Source: Maricaulis maris_C
Lineage (GTDB): Bacteria > Pseudomonadota > Alphaproteobacteria > Caulobacterales > Maricaulaceae
Reading direction: 5' to 3'
Length of the DNA stretch: 64,000 bases
Assembly: GCF_049116555.1 (NCBI RefSeq)
Contig: NZ_JAGDYT010000006.1
Coordinates: 496,001-560,000, forward strand
In this document: positions 41,500-50,522 of the stretch, piece after piece
Layout of the letters: the number at the start of each line of letters is the position of its first letter
How positions within the stretch are numbered: the stretch's first letter is position 1
Notes under the pieces: generated by a model
Seen by the model: the letters and a program-made list of their open reading frames with translations, nothing else
Databases searched by the model: none
Told to the model about the DNA's origin: nothing
Translations under genes and position numbers: made by a program

Positions 41500-41635
41500 T
41501 CGCTCCTCCCACCCATCAACCCGGACAGATTTCCGGTTGGCATGCTGGCAGGACCTTCATCCGTGACATCTCCGGCAGCCTGCTGGACTGGGTCAGACAT
41601 TGGCAATCCGGGTCCGCCTGCGGCCAGGCTGCAGA

Positions 41636-42355
41636 CTAGAAGCGATCCGGCACGCAAGTCTGCGCGGCGACTGGATAGACCCGTGCCCGCCCCATGACGA
41701 GCGCACTCGGCGTCTGGCCGAAACAGCGCACAAAGGCCGGATCGCAAACATTCAGACCGCCGGTATAGGCACCAAAGGCCGGCATGACGAGGCGCTGGCC
41801 GTCGGTCGCAAAGCAGCGCGCCCGCACCGACCGCCCCTGCCCGCGCACCTTGGCACAGGGGTGGAGATGGCCGGCAATTTCGCCCGGCGCCACACCCTCG
41901 GTCGGCTCATGTCGCAAAACCAGGCTTCCAATCTGAAGCGTGTGCCGCACCTCACCACCGAATTGCGGGGGTGGTGCGGGGTCGTGATTGCCCTCGATCC
42001 AGACCCAGCGCGAAACGCTGGCGACCAGGTCGGCGAGGCGTTCAGCGTCTGCACCATCCATGCGCCGGTCGGCCAGCTGGTCGTGGAAACTATCCCCCAG
42101 CGCGATCAGGGTTTGAGGGCGATGGCGGCTGATGGCAGCCGCCAAACGGCGCAGCGTCGTGCGCGTATCATACGGGGGCAGCATCTGGCCGCCCATGCCG
42201 AAAGACGACCCCTTCTCGAAATGCAGGTCCGAGACAATCAGGGTCGCGCTGTCCGGCAGGAGCAGAACACCGTCCCGATCGGCGATCGCACGTGTGTGGG
42301 CGAGGCTGAATTCATGGTCGGTGAGCGTGTCAGTCAAGCCGGACGGCCTCCGCAA
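41636..42355 (-). CDS. pdeM: Ligase-associated DNA-damage endonuclease PdeM
   Basis: A 239-residue calcineurin-like metallophosphoesterase. Metal-binding motifs are in order: SDLHFEKG, ALGDSFHD, EGNHDPAP, and AGHLHPCAKV. The family name comes from its frequent clustering with an ATP-dependent DNA ligase, an exonuclease and an Lhr-like helicase. Here the helicase gene overlaps its start by 26 bases, but ligase and exonuclease genes are not in the window. Confidence 0.88.
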   Translation of the reverse strand: MRRPSGLTDTLTDHEFSLAHTRAIADRDGVLLLPDSATLIVSDLHFEKGSSFGMGGQMLPPYDTRTTLRRLAAAISRHRPQTLIALGDSFHDQLADRRMDGADAERLADLVASVSRWVWIEGNHDPAPPPQFGGEVRHTLQIGSLVLRHEPTEGVAPGEIAGHLHPCAKVRGQGRSVRARCFATDGQRLVMPAFGAYTGGLNVCDPAFVRCFGQTPSALVMGRARVYPVAAQTCVPDRF

Positions 42356-44804
42356 TCAGGTCCTCGGCAGCCTCTTCCAGGATGCTGTCATGGCCCTCGC
42401 CATAGACCGGTTCCTTGCCGATCTCCAGCATGACCGGCACGGCCAGGGGCGAGATTCGATCCAACGGCATATGGGTCACCCGGCCACGAATTCGCGCGAG
42501 GGCTTCGCCCAAGCGGCGAATGTCCAGCAGGCCGGACGCCGCATCCTGCCAAGCTGCCCGCAGCAGTATGTGATCCGGCTCGTGCTCGCGCAGGACGTCA
42601 TAGATGAGGTCAGTCGAAAAAGTGACCTGACGCCCGGTCTTCTCCTGCCCCGGAAAGCGGCGCTCGATCAGACCGGCAATCACCGCGCAATTGCGGAAGG
42701 TGCGCTTCATCAACTGGCTCTCCGCCAGCCAGGCATCAAGATCATCACCCATCATGTCCTCATCGAAGAGGGCATCGAAATCGAGACCGGACAAGTCACG
42801 CAGTCCCCAGACCGAGACGGCATATTCATTGGCGACAAAGCCCATCGGCCTCATCCCCAGTCGCTCCAGACGCTGGGTCAGCAACATGCCGAGGGTCTGA
42901 TGCGCCAGTCGCCCCTCGAACGGGTAGCAAACCAGATAGTGGCGCGCAGAACGCGGGAAGGTTTCGACCAGAAGCCCGTCGGCTGCCGGCAGACGGGAAC
43001 GCACCGCCTGGAGACGCAGCCAGTCACCGACCTGGTCCGGCAGGCCATCCCATTGCTCCCGATCCTGGACCATGTCGCGCACGCGGGCTGCCAGATAGGT
43101 GGAGAGTGGAAATTTTCCGCCCTGATAGGAGGGGATTTTCGGATCGGCCTCCGCCGCCCGCACGACCCGCGCGGTCATTTCCTCGATACCGACAAAGCGC
43201 AGGACCTGGCCGGCGAAGATGAAGGTGTCGCCGGGCGTGAGTTGTTCGACGAACCATTCCTCAATCTGGCCGAGCCGGTGGCCGCCCCGCCCGCGCGCTG
43301 ACACCACAACATCCAGCATCGGCGCCTCGACAATGGTGCCGACATTCATGCGGTAGCGCTGGGCGATCTGCGGCGTTCGCGCGAGCCATCGCCCGTCCTT
43401 GCGCTGAACCAGCCGTCGGAAACGCTCATAAGTATTGAGCGCATAACCCCCTGTCGCGGCAAAATCGAGCACTCGATCAAAGGTCTCGCGGTCGAGATGG
43501 GAATAGGGCGCGGCGCTGCGCACCTCATTGAACAGCGCGTCAGCAAAGAAACCATCCCCGCACCCCCGCCCCATGATGTGCTGGGCGAGGACATCGAACG
43601 CCCCCGCGCCCAGGGGGTCCCCGTCCAGGGCATTCTCGGCCACGGCGTCGCGCGCAGCCTGGCATTCGAGGTGCTCGAACCGATTGGTTGGCGCCAGCAA
43701 AGCCTTCGAAGGCGCGTCGAGTCGGTGATTGGAGCGCCCCAGACGCTGGATGAGACGGGAGGAACCTTTTGGCGCGCCCATCTGCACCACCAGATCGACA
43801 TCGCCCCAATCGATGCCGAGATCGAGCGTGGAGGTGCAAACCACCGCCTTCAACCGCCCTTCAGCCATCGCCTTTTCCACCTTGCGCCGCTGTTCCGGCG
43901 ACAGCGATCCATGATGCAGCGCGATCGGCAGATTGTCGGAGTTATGGGACCATAATTCCTGGAAGGTGAGCTCGGCCTGGGAGCGTGTATTGACGAAAAC
44001 GAGCGCCATCTTCGCGCGTTTGATCCGCCCGTAGACATCCGCCAGGGCGTGCCGACCGGAATGGCCAGCCCAGGGAATGCGGTCCGTGGGGTCGAGGATT
44101 TCGACCTCTGGTCGTGCCCCGGGCGCCCCGCGAACGATGCGCGCGAACCGATCTTCCAAAGGCGTCTGAGCCACCAACCAGCGCGCGAGGCCGCCCTCGT
44201 CGGCGACAGTCGCGGAGAGGCCCGCCCGCGTCGCCTGGGGTGCCCATTGACGGATGGTCGCGAGGTCGAGCGAGAGCAGGTCGCCACGCTTTTGCGGCGC
44301 GATCGCATGAGCTTCGTCGATGATAATGCGCCTGAGGTCGCGAAAGAAGGCTTCCGCATTGGCCGTGGCACAAAAGAGGGCAAGTTGTTCCGGCGTGGTC
44401 AGGAGAATGTCCGGCGGATGCGCGCGTTGGCGCTGGCGCTTGCTGGTCGAGGTATCGCCGGTTCGGGTCTCGATCCGCAGATCCAGCCCCATCTCCTCGA
44501 CCGGCATCATCAGATTGCGCGCGACATCCACGGAAAGCGCCTTGAGCGGCGAGATATAGAGTGTGTGTAGCGCATGAGGCCGGTCACGTCCGGCCTGCGA
44601 GACTGCAGATGCCAGATCAATCAGGCTGGGCAGGAAACCGCCCAGTGTCTTGCCGCCCCCGGTGGGTGCAATCAGCAGCGCGTCCTCTCCGGCCTCGGCC
44701 GAGGCGATCATCTCGAGCTGGTGGGACCGCGCCGTCCAGCCCCGTGTGGCGAACCAGTCGGCAAAGCGGGGCGGTAGACTGGCGGTGGCTGGCACTGACG
44801 GCAT
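42330..44804 (-). CDS. Ligase-associated DEXH-box helicase (Lhr-like)
   Basis: An 824-residue superfamily 2 helicase. Motif I is LLIAPTGGGKTLGGFLPSL, motif II IIIDEAHAI, motif III-like GLSATVADE, and motif VI QRLGRSNHRLD. A winged-helix and beta-barrel Lhr-type C-terminus follows (GDTFIFAGQVLRFVGIEEM). It would act in DNA repair, unwinding DNA or RNA-DNA hybrids. Its 3' end overlaps pdeM by 26 bases, so they are translated together. Upstream lies a 20-nt perfect palindrome in the divergent promoter region. Confidence 0.9.
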   Translation of the reverse strand: MPSVPATASLPPRFADWFATRGWTARSHQLEMIASAEAGEDALLIAPTGGGKTLGGFLPSLIDLASAVSQAGRDRPHALHTLYISPLKALSVDVARNLMMPVEEMGLDLRIETRTGDTSTSKRQRQRAHPPDILLTTPEQLALFCATANAEAFFRDLRRIIIDEAHAIAPQKRGDLLSLDLATIRQWAPQATRAGLSATVADEGGLARWLVAQTPLEDRFARIVRGAPGARPEVEILDPTDRIPWAGHSGRHALADVYGRIKRAKMALVFVNTRSQAELTFQELWSHNSDNLPIALHHGSLSPEQRRKVEKAMAEGRLKAVVCTSTLDLGIDWGDVDLVVQMGAPKGSSRLIQRLGRSNHRLDAPSKALLAPTNRFEHLECQAARDAVAENALDGDPLGAGAFDVLAQHIMGRGCGDGFFADALFNEVRSAAPYSHLDRETFDRVLDFAATGGYALNTYERFRRLVQRKDGRWLARTPQIAQRYRMNVGTIVEAPMLDVVVSARGRGGHRLGQIEEWFVEQLTPGDTFIFAGQVLRFVGIEEMTARVVRAAEADPKIPSYQGGKFPLSTYLAARVRDMVQDREQWDGLPDQVGDWLRLQAVRSRLPAADGLLVETFPRSARHYLVCYPFEGRLAHQTLGMLLTQRLERLGMRPMGFVANEYAVSVWGLRDLSGLDFDALFDEDMMGDDLDAWLAESQLMKRTFRNCAVIAGLIERRFPGQEKTGRQVTFSTDLIYDVLREHEPDHILLRAAWQDAASGLLDIRRLGEALARIRGRVTHMPLDRISPLAVPVMLEIGKEPVYGEGHDSILEEAAEDLIAEAVRLD

Positions 44805-44833
44805 CGACTCTCTTTAGCGGCCTCGCAACGAGG

Positions 44834-44853
44834 CCCCCCATATCTATGGGGGG
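44834..44853. promoter_or_regulatory. Perfect 20-nt palindrome between lhr and the 44942 gene
   Basis: The sequence is CCCCCCATA-TC-TATGGGGGG, with nine-base arms and a two-base centre. It sits 30 bases before the helicase start and about 90 bases before the divergent gene. It could be an operator for a dimeric repressor; it is too tight in the loop to form a good RNA hairpin. Confidence 0.4.
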
Positions 44854-44941
44854 AAGGCTGCCCTTAGCGTCCCCCTGCCGTTTGTGCCCCGTTTTCGCCA
44901 TGCTCGCAGGCAAGAGTGACATTAGCGAGGGAAACTGGGTC

Positions 44942-45889
44942 ATGGTCAACGCCGTCATTGAACGGTTTCAACGGCTTGATGCCGCGTTCAGTGAGCGCGC
45001 CAGCAAGGGTGAGCGCCTGTATGGCCGCTTCTCCGCCCTTGCCAGCATTTCGTCGTCCGAGACCTCTGATACCCTCGCCGACCGCAGCTTCCAGATCCGC
45101 GACAGACTCAATGAAGGCCTGGGCACGTGGAAGTCCCCGGGCCGCGCCATGCGACTCGTCTTTGCCGCGGCACTCGCGGCTTCGAACCGGTCTGCCGACA
45201 ATTTTTTCACCGTCCGCACCGCCCTGAATGACCGTCGCCGTGAACGCGGCACGCGGGCGCTCAGTCATGGTGGTTCCTGCGCGGCGCTCGCGCTCGTGGT
45301 CGCCGGTGGCGAGTCCGGCCAGGTCGACAATTTCTTCGATATTCTGGACGAGATTTCGCTGCCCTGGTGGCGCCGCGTCCCGGCGCGTGAGGATGTCCTC
45401 GCCGCGGCCTTTGCGGCGCTCGGCGATACGCCGGAACATGCCCGCACCAAACTCGACAAGGCCCGTCTGGCGCTGCGTTCGGCGGGTGTGCCCGGGCATC
45501 ATGTCGAGGGGGCTGCCCAGGAAATCTGCCTCGGGCCAGTCGATCCGGGCGAGCTCGCTGCGGCCTGGACCAGTTTGAACACCGCCGTCCGCGGACGCCC
45601 CGTTTTGCGCAATGGCGTCGGCAAGACGGGACTGGCCGTGCTCGCTTCGCGCGGGCGCGGGCCGGAGATTGCCGACAAGTTGGTGACCAGTTTCGAGGCC
45701 GTCCGCGCGTTGCGACCACGGCCATCGGGCCAGGTCGCCGCACGCCTCGCCATGCGTTTGGCCCAGGCCCAGACCGGAACAAGCGAACCGCATGCCGCCG
45801 CCCGAGACCTCGCGGCCATCCTGGCCGCCCAGGCCGCCGTCATCGCAGCCGTGGCCGGCTCGACCGCGGCTGTCGCCGCCGCGACATGA
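44942..45889 (+). CDS. Helical protein, weakly DUF4003-like
   Basis: A 315-residue soluble, alpha-helical protein (MVNAVIERFQRLDAAFSERA; AMRLVFAAALAASNRSADNF; AALALVVAGGESGQVDNFFD; LAAAFAALGDTPEHARTKLD), ending in an Ala/Val-rich stretch that could be a membrane-associated helix (IAAVAGSTAAVAAAT). The repeated helix pattern recalls DUF4003 proteins, but I am unsure. The ORF is open much further upstream; I choose the ATG at 44942, where family-like coding begins. Confidence 0.55.
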   Translation: MVNAVIERFQRLDAAFSERASKGERLYGRFSALASISSSETSDTLADRSFQIRDRLNEGLGTWKSPGRAMRLVFAAALAASNRSADNFFTVRTALNDRRRERGTRALSHGGSCAALALVVAGGESGQVDNFFDILDEISLPWWRRVPAREDVLAAAFAALGDTPEHARTKLDKARLALRSAGVPGHHVEGAAQEICLGPVDPGELAAAWTSLNTAVRGRPVLRNGVGKTGLAVLASRGRGPEIADKLVTSFEAVRALRPRPSGQVAARLAMRLAQAQTGTSEPHAAARDLAAILAAQAAVIAAVAGSTAAVAAAT

Positions 45890-45983
45890 CCCCGGCCAGA
45901 GCTTCCGGCGTGACAGGCTTTGGGATAAAGCGCTAAGACAGATCACGCCTGTTTCGAGGCGCAACCGTGTCCGGGGGGTAGCG

Positions 45984-46718
45984 GTGCCATTCAGACAATT
46001 GAGTTCAGACCACATTGTCCAGACGCTGGAACGCCTCGGGGCCCGCACCCGCGACCGTTTCCCGGCAGCCAGCTTCAACAATGTCGTTGTCGAGCTGATC
46101 GACCTCGCCAAGCGCGACCGACGCCGGAGCCAACGCCTGGCACGGCCTTACCTTTTCCTCCGCGCCGGGATTATTCTCGCGATCCTGCTTGCCCTTGCCG
46201 GCCTGGCTTATGTCGGCGAACGGGTCTTCAACTGGGCCCAGGACACCGGAGCAGCTGCCGATGTCTTCACCATCTTTGAAGGCGTCGAGGCCGGCCTCAA
46301 TATCGTCATCCTGGCCGCGGTCGCGATTTTTACGCTGACACGCGTGGAAGAGCGCCTGAAACGCTCGCTGGCGCTCGATGATCTGCACGAATTGCGGTCA
46401 ATCGCACACGTCATCGACATGCATCAGCTGACCAAAGACCCCACCGCGCTCCTGCGACTGGGCCCGCGCACCACCGCATCGCCGGAGCGGGCAATGAGCG
46501 AGTTCGAACTCGGCCGTTATCTCGATTATTGCGCCGAAGCGCTCAGCCTCGCCGGGAAGATTGCCGCGCTTTATGCCCAGAGCTCTCGAGATCCGGTGGT
46601 GATTGCCTCGGTCAATGATATCGAGACCCTGACCTCGAACATGTCTGCGAAGATCTGGCAGAAGATCAATATCGTGCGGGACGCCGCACCCGGTGCTGTC
46701 GAGACACCGGCAGAATAG
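45984..46718 (+). CDS. Two-helix membrane protein, hypothetical
   Basis: A 244-residue protein with GTG start (GGGGGG upstream). It has two close membrane helices (LFLRAGIILAILLALAGLAY and GLNIVILAAVAIFTLTRVEE) and a cytoplasmic helical C-terminus (ALDDLHELRSIAHVIDMHQL, GRYLDYCAEALSLAGKIAAL). The C-terminal part resembles regulatory helical modules of other alphaproteobacterial membrane proteins, but I cannot name the family. It lies between the DUF4003-like gene and mscS. Confidence 0.6.
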   Translation: MPFRQLSSDHIVQTLERLGARTRDRFPAASFNNVVVELIDLAKRDRRRSQRLARPYLFLRAGIILAILLALAGLAYVGERVFNWAQDTGAAADVFTIFEGVEAGLNIVILAAVAIFTLTRVEERLKRSLALDDLHELRSIAHVIDMHQLTKDPTALLRLGPRTTASPERAMSEFELGRYLDYCAEALSLAGKIAALYAQSSRDPVVIASVNDIETLTSNMSAKIWQKINIVRDAAPGAVETPAE

Positions 46719-46792
46719 CCGGTTCGGCCCTCCCCTAGCGCGATGAAGGGTGGTAGGAGCTTGTTCAGGATCGAAGACCCAAGGGGGAAGCC

Positions 46793-47623
46793 ATGAATCC
46801 CGAAGACCTCATGAATCCGGAAACACTCGCCACACTGGTGGAGACCGGAATCGCCGCCGGCACCAACGTTGTCCTGGCCGCCATTATCCTGATCGTCGGC
46901 CTGATGATTGCCGGATCCGTGCGCAAGGCAATCCGCAGTGCCGTGTACAAGAGCGAGCGGATGGACGACACGCTCGGCGCCTTCTTCGGCTCGCTGGCCT
47001 ATTACGGCATCATGGCGATGGTCGTCATTGCCATGCTGGGCACGTTCGGCATTCCCACGACAAGCTTTGTCGCGACGCTCGGCGCTGCCTCCCTGGCCAT
47101 CGGCCTTGCCCTGCAGGGCACGCTGTCCAATCTGGCCGCCGGGGTCATGCTGATCCTGTTCCGCCCTTACCGCCTCGGCGATTGGGTCGAGCTGGCCGGC
47201 ACGTCGGGCGCGGTCAAGGAGATCACGCTCTTCACCACGGTTCTGGCCACCGGCGACAACAAGAAGATCATTGTCCCCAACGGCAAATCCTGGGGTGACA
47301 CGATCACCAACTACTCGGCCAATCCGACCCGCCGCGTCGATCTCGTTTTCTCGATCGATTATGGCGATGACATCACCAAGGCGCAGGAAGTGATCACCCA
47401 GGTTCTCTCGGACGACGCGCGCGTGCACGCGGATCCGGCCGTCTTTACGGCGGTCACGGCGCATGGCGAATCCTCGGTCGATATCGTTGCGCGGGCCTGG
47501 TGCGATACCGGTGATTATTGGGGTGTGCATTTCGACGCGATGAAGAACGTCAAGGAAGCTTTCGACAAGAACAGCATTTCCATCCCCTACCCGCACCGCG
47601 TCAACATGGCCCGCAAGGGTTGA
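46793..47623 (+). CDS. mscS: Small-conductance mechanosensitive channel MscS
   Basis: A 276-residue MscS-type channel that opens under membrane tension to release solutes in osmotic downshock. It has three N-terminal helices; the pore helix carries the Gly/Ala pattern LGAASLAIGLALQGTLSNLA, followed by GVMLILFRPYRLGDWVEL. The beta domain follows (VPNGKSWGDTITNYS) with the C-terminal alpha/beta cage. Length matches E. coli MscS (286). GGGGG lies before the ATG. Confidence 0.93.
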   Translation: MNPEDLMNPETLATLVETGIAAGTNVVLAAIILIVGLMIAGSVRKAIRSAVYKSERMDDTLGAFFGSLAYYGIMAMVVIAMLGTFGIPTTSFVATLGAASLAIGLALQGTLSNLAAGVMLILFRPYRLGDWVELAGTSGAVKEITLFTTVLATGDNKKIIVPNGKSWGDTITNYSANPTRRVDLVFSIDYGDDITKAQEVITQVLSDDARVHADPAVFTAVTAHGESSVDIVARAWCDTGDYWGVHFDAMKNVKEAFDKNSISIPYPHRVNMARKG

Positions 47624-47682
47624 CCGGAAGGACATCGGGGCTGCGGCCCCGATTGCGCCTCATTTGAAGGTAAGCTGGCCCG

Positions 47683-48003
47683 ATGACAGATCGAGACACA
47701 TCCGCGGAGCGTGCGCCTGAGCGCACGACCTTCGTCCAGCGCCTGATCCGTATCGGCTCGACCGATATCATTCGGGTCGTCGTCCTGTGCGTACTGGCCG
47801 GCTTCGTGCTGGCTGCCTTTCACGTCAATCCGCGCCGCCTTTGGGTCGACTTCTTTGGCACCATTGCCGAATCCTGGGGTCGCTTCATTGAATTCCTGAC
47901 CCATTCGGTTGGCTGGGCGATCGAGTATTTTCTGCTCGGCGCCATCCTAGTCATTCCGATCTGGATCGTGGTTCGTGTCCTCGGGGCCTTGCGCAACCGC
48001 TGA
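47683..48003 (+). CDS. DUF6460-like small membrane protein
   Basis: A 106-residue protein with two membrane helices (IIRVVVLCVLAGFVLAAFHV and AIEYFLLGAILVIPIWIVVR) and the intervening NPRRLWVDFFGTIAESWGRF. This layout is common in alphaproteobacteria (DUF6460-like). It starts 60 bases after mscS. Function is unknown. Confidence 0.65.
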   Translation: MTDRDTSAERAPERTTFVQRLIRIGSTDIIRVVVLCVLAGFVLAAFHVNPRRLWVDFFGTIAESWGRFIEFLTHSVGWAIEYFLLGAILVIPIWIVVRVLGALRNR

Positions 48004-48077
48004 ACATTTCCGGCAATTCGATTTTGTTAACCACCTTCCTTTGCCGGTTGGCAAGAAAGCCTTGCTAGACGTTCGGC

Positions 48078-48911
48078 ATGAACGCGCGCGCCTCAACCCT
48101 ACCCGTCTCCCGGACGGCTTCGACGCCCGAGGCGGAATTCACATGCAATGCGGCGCCGCTGCTGCTGGAATCCAACGGCTATCTTCGCAACATGCTGATC
48201 GGACTGCTGCGCGACGCCGGCGCGGACCATGTCATGGTCGCCCGGCGAAGCGAGGCGGTGATCGAGCAGATCAGCGAACACCCGCCCAGCGTCATCATCG
48301 CTGACTGGCACGACCATGATAATCCCGATGACGACCGGTTGAAGCTCGTGCGCGCCATCCGCGAGACCGAGAATGCCGCCTTTCGCGATACGCCGATCGT
48401 CTTCATCTCGCAGCCACGTTCGCGACGCGAGATCGAGCGCGCCCGCGACGCCGGCGTGTCCGAATTCCTGATCACGCCAATCGCGCCCGTCACCCTGCAA
48501 GACCGTTTGCGGTCGCTTGATATGAGCCCACGCACCTTCGTCAATGCCGCCCGCTTCACCGGGCCGGACCGGCGTCGCCGGCCACGCCGGGCTCACGGGC
48601 CGGCCTACAAGCGAACCGCCGATGTCGACGCCGAGCTGACAACGCCCATGGCTGCCGCCCGCGCAGCAGCCAGCGCCCTCGTCAACGAGACCCAGTTGAC
48701 CGGCGACCGTCTGGCCATCCGGGTCGGCCGCTCGCTCCAGCGCTTTCTGACTACCGTCAGTGACTACACACCGGTCGAGGCCGAGGTTGTGGAAATGCAT
48801 CGTGCGGCTCTGGCCCAGCTGGTTCGGATGGTCGAGGACGGCAATCCGCTGCGCGAGCCGGTGGTTACCGGCCTTGAACAGGTCGTCGCCAAGCGCATGG
48901 GTCGCCGCTAA
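48078..48911 (+). CDS. Response-regulator-like protein with degenerate receiver
   Basis: A 277-residue protein with a receiver-like domain at about residues 25-140 (APLLLESNGYLRNMLIGLLR; SVIIADWHDHDNPDDDRLKL; DTPIVFISQPRSRREIERAR; VSEFLITPIAP). A phospho-acceptor Asp is possible in ADWHD. The acidic pair at the start of strand 1 and the conserved Lys of the last loop (KP, here TPIAP) are missing, so it may be a non-canonical receiver. The C-terminus is an Arg-rich linker and a helical domain. No partner kinase is nearby. Confidence 0.65.
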   Translation: MNARASTLPVSRTASTPEAEFTCNAAPLLLESNGYLRNMLIGLLRDAGADHVMVARRSEAVIEQISEHPPSVIIADWHDHDNPDDDRLKLVRAIRETENAAFRDTPIVFISQPRSRREIERARDAGVSEFLITPIAPVTLQDRLRSLDMSPRTFVNAARFTGPDRRRRPRRAHGPAYKRTADVDAELTTPMAAARAAASALVNETQLTGDRLAIRVGRSLQRFLTTVSDYTPVEAEVVEMHRAALAQLVRMVEDGNPLREPVVTGLEQVVAKRMGRR

Positions 48912-48971
48912 GCCCCCTTCCGGCAGAGGACGGGCTGCCTTATCAAGGCGGGAGACCTGTTCAGGATCGCC

Positions 48972-49460
48972 ATGACCGACGACATTCAGTCCCGCCTCGA
49001 TTCCATCGCCCCGCTCATCGTGACCGGCTCGCCACACGCTGTCGCCCTGGGCCTGTCCCTCGTCTCCTTGACGCCGGGACAGGCTGTGATGCGCGCTCGC
49101 TATGATGAAAGCCTTATCGGGGACCCGGATGCCGGAACACTGCATGGCGGTGTCATCACGGCACTGCTGGACCATGCTTGCGGCATGGCGGCATTCGCCG
49201 GTTTCGGCGCAAGGGACACACCGGCGACGCTCGACCTGCGGATCGATTATCTGAGGTCGGCAAAGCCGGGGCTGGATGTCACCGCCGAAGCTTATTCGCT
49301 GAAGTCGCACGGGCTGGTCGCCTTTGTCCGGGCGACGGCACATGACGGTGATCCCGAAGACCCGGTCGCCATCGCGCAAGCGGCCTTCATGATCACCAAG
49401 GCCTCCAAGGCTGCCCAGGAACGCGCGCGCCGCGACTATACCGAAGGGCGCATGTCATGA
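48972..49460 (+). CDS. PaaI family thioesterase (first of pair)
   Basis: A 162-residue hotdog-fold thioesterase. The family signature TLHGGVITALLDHACGMAAF covers the central helix with the catalytic Asp; DLRIDYLRSAKPGLDVTAEA is the following strand. Substrates are typically phenylacetyl- or other acyl-CoAs. Its stop overlaps the next PaaI-like gene by four bases (ATGA), so the two products may form a heteromer. Confidence 0.85.
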   Translation: MTDDIQSRLDSIAPLIVTGSPHAVALGLSLVSLTPGQAVMRARYDESLIGDPDAGTLHGGVITALLDHACGMAAFAGFGARDTPATLDLRIDYLRSAKPGLDVTAEAYSLKSHGLVAFVRATAHDGDPEDPVAIAQAAFMITKASKAAQERARRDYTEGRMS

Positions 49461-49888
49461 GCCGTGCGCTGATCGAGACTCTGATGTCGGCTCCTTATGT
49501 CGCGCGCTTCGGCGTGCGCCTGGACCAGCGCGGCAATGAGCTGACCGGTGTCCTGCCTTTCGAGGACCATCTGGTCGGCAATCCCCTCATTCCGGCCCTG
49601 CACGGCGGGGCGGTCGGTGCATTCCTTGAGATCGTCGCCTCGGCCTCGCTTCTGGCCAGCCAGCCGCTGGACCGTTTGCCCAAGCCGATTGATGTCGCCA
49701 TCGATTACCTGCGCCCGGCTCGGGCCCAGGACGTTTATGCCCGCGCTGTAGTCGCCCGCTCGGGACGCCGTGTTGCCAATGTCCGTGTCGAGGCCTGGCA
49801 GAACCGCATCGATGCGCCGGTCGCAACCCTGCACGGACATTTTCTCATTACACCGGCCCGAAGCGACAGCGAGGCGGACTCCGCCTGA
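49457..49888 (+). CDS. PaaI family thioesterase (second of pair)
   Basis: A 143-residue hotdog-fold protein with ALHGGAVGAFLEIVASASLL and DVAIDYLRPARAQDVYARAV. It resembles the preceding gene in layout, but the usual Asp/Glu at the active-site helix reads FLEIVA (Glu). It is translationally coupled to the first gene. The 208-base gap after it contains overlapping inverted repeats near 50048-50072. Confidence 0.82.
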   Translation: MSRALIETLMSAPYVARFGVRLDQRGNELTGVLPFEDHLVGNPLIPALHGGAVGAFLEIVASASLLASQPLDRLPKPIDVAIDYLRPARAQDVYARAVVARSGRRVANVRVEAWQNRIDAPVATLHGHFLITPARSDSEADSA

Positions 49889-50047
49889 GCGGGGTCGTTC
49901 GTCGCCGCTTTGCTCCCATTGGTCGCACTTTCCTGAACCTGGCTTACACCCGACTTACAAAGCGGACAGTTTCTAAACGCCAGCTCTCAAAGGTTTAGGC
50001 TGGCGGTCAGGGCGCAGAGAGGTTGCACCGGGCAATCTTCCAATCGT

Positions 50048-50072
50048 GGTGACGGGTCACAGAGGGGTGACC
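50048..50072. repeat. Overlapping inverted repeats in the urcA leader
   Basis: GTGAC-GG-GTCAC at 50049-50060 overlaps a second inverted pair, GGTCAC (50055-50060) with GTGACC (50067-50072). Only one pairing can form at a time. They lie 25 bases before the UrcA start and could affect its translation or bind a regulator. Confidence 0.4.
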
Positions 50073-50096
50073 GGCCACATTGAGGAGACTAGCCCC

Positions 50097-50420
50097 ATGC
50101 TTATTACATCACTTGCCGTGCTCACCACGAGCCTGACCCTGACGCCGCTGGCGGTTGCCGCCGATGAAACGGTTCCGACCCAGATCGTCCATTTTCACAC
50201 CGACGAGCTCAGCAGCGAGGCCGGCTGGGATGAGATCGAGAGCCGCATCCGCGTCGCGACCTCACGTGTCTGCCGCCCGCACGGACTGCGTGGTCTGGTG
50301 GCCCAGCGTATCCGCCAAGAGTGCTTCAACTCGACCTATGCGGATGCCATCCGGCAACTCAACAGTGAATATGCCGAAGCCAACAGCCGAAGTGTGGCTG
50401 TGGTCGTTTCCGCGCAATAG
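50097..50420 (+). CDS. UrcA family protein (first copy)
   Basis: A 107-residue exported protein: signal peptide (MLITSLAVLTTSLTLTPLAVA), then the UrcA pattern VHFHTDELSSEAGWDEIESR, IRVATSRVCRPHG and a C-terminal Cys in IRQECFNSTYADAI. The two Cys may form a disulfide. UrcA proteins are small periplasmic proteins of unknown role, abundant in Caulobacterales and relatives. ATG at 50097 has GAGGAG upstream. Confidence 0.85.
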   Translation: MLITSLAVLTTSLTLTPLAVAADETVPTQIVHFHTDELSSEAGWDEIESRIRVATSRVCRPHGLRGLVAQRIRQECFNSTYADAIRQLNSEYAEANSRSVAVVVSAQ

Positions 50421-50522
50421 ACGCAAACCCGGTGATCCGGGCGACCGCCCTAGGGGCTGGTGCGGTCGCCTGTGACGCCTTGCCCCATCGCCGAACCCGG
50501 TGATGGGTGCCAGACTCCCCCC

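Noticed and set aside
41481..41747. Minus-strand 88-codon frame in the DUF3429/pdeM gap
   Set aside because: Mostly antisense or out of frame to pdeM, without ribosome-binding site or motif.
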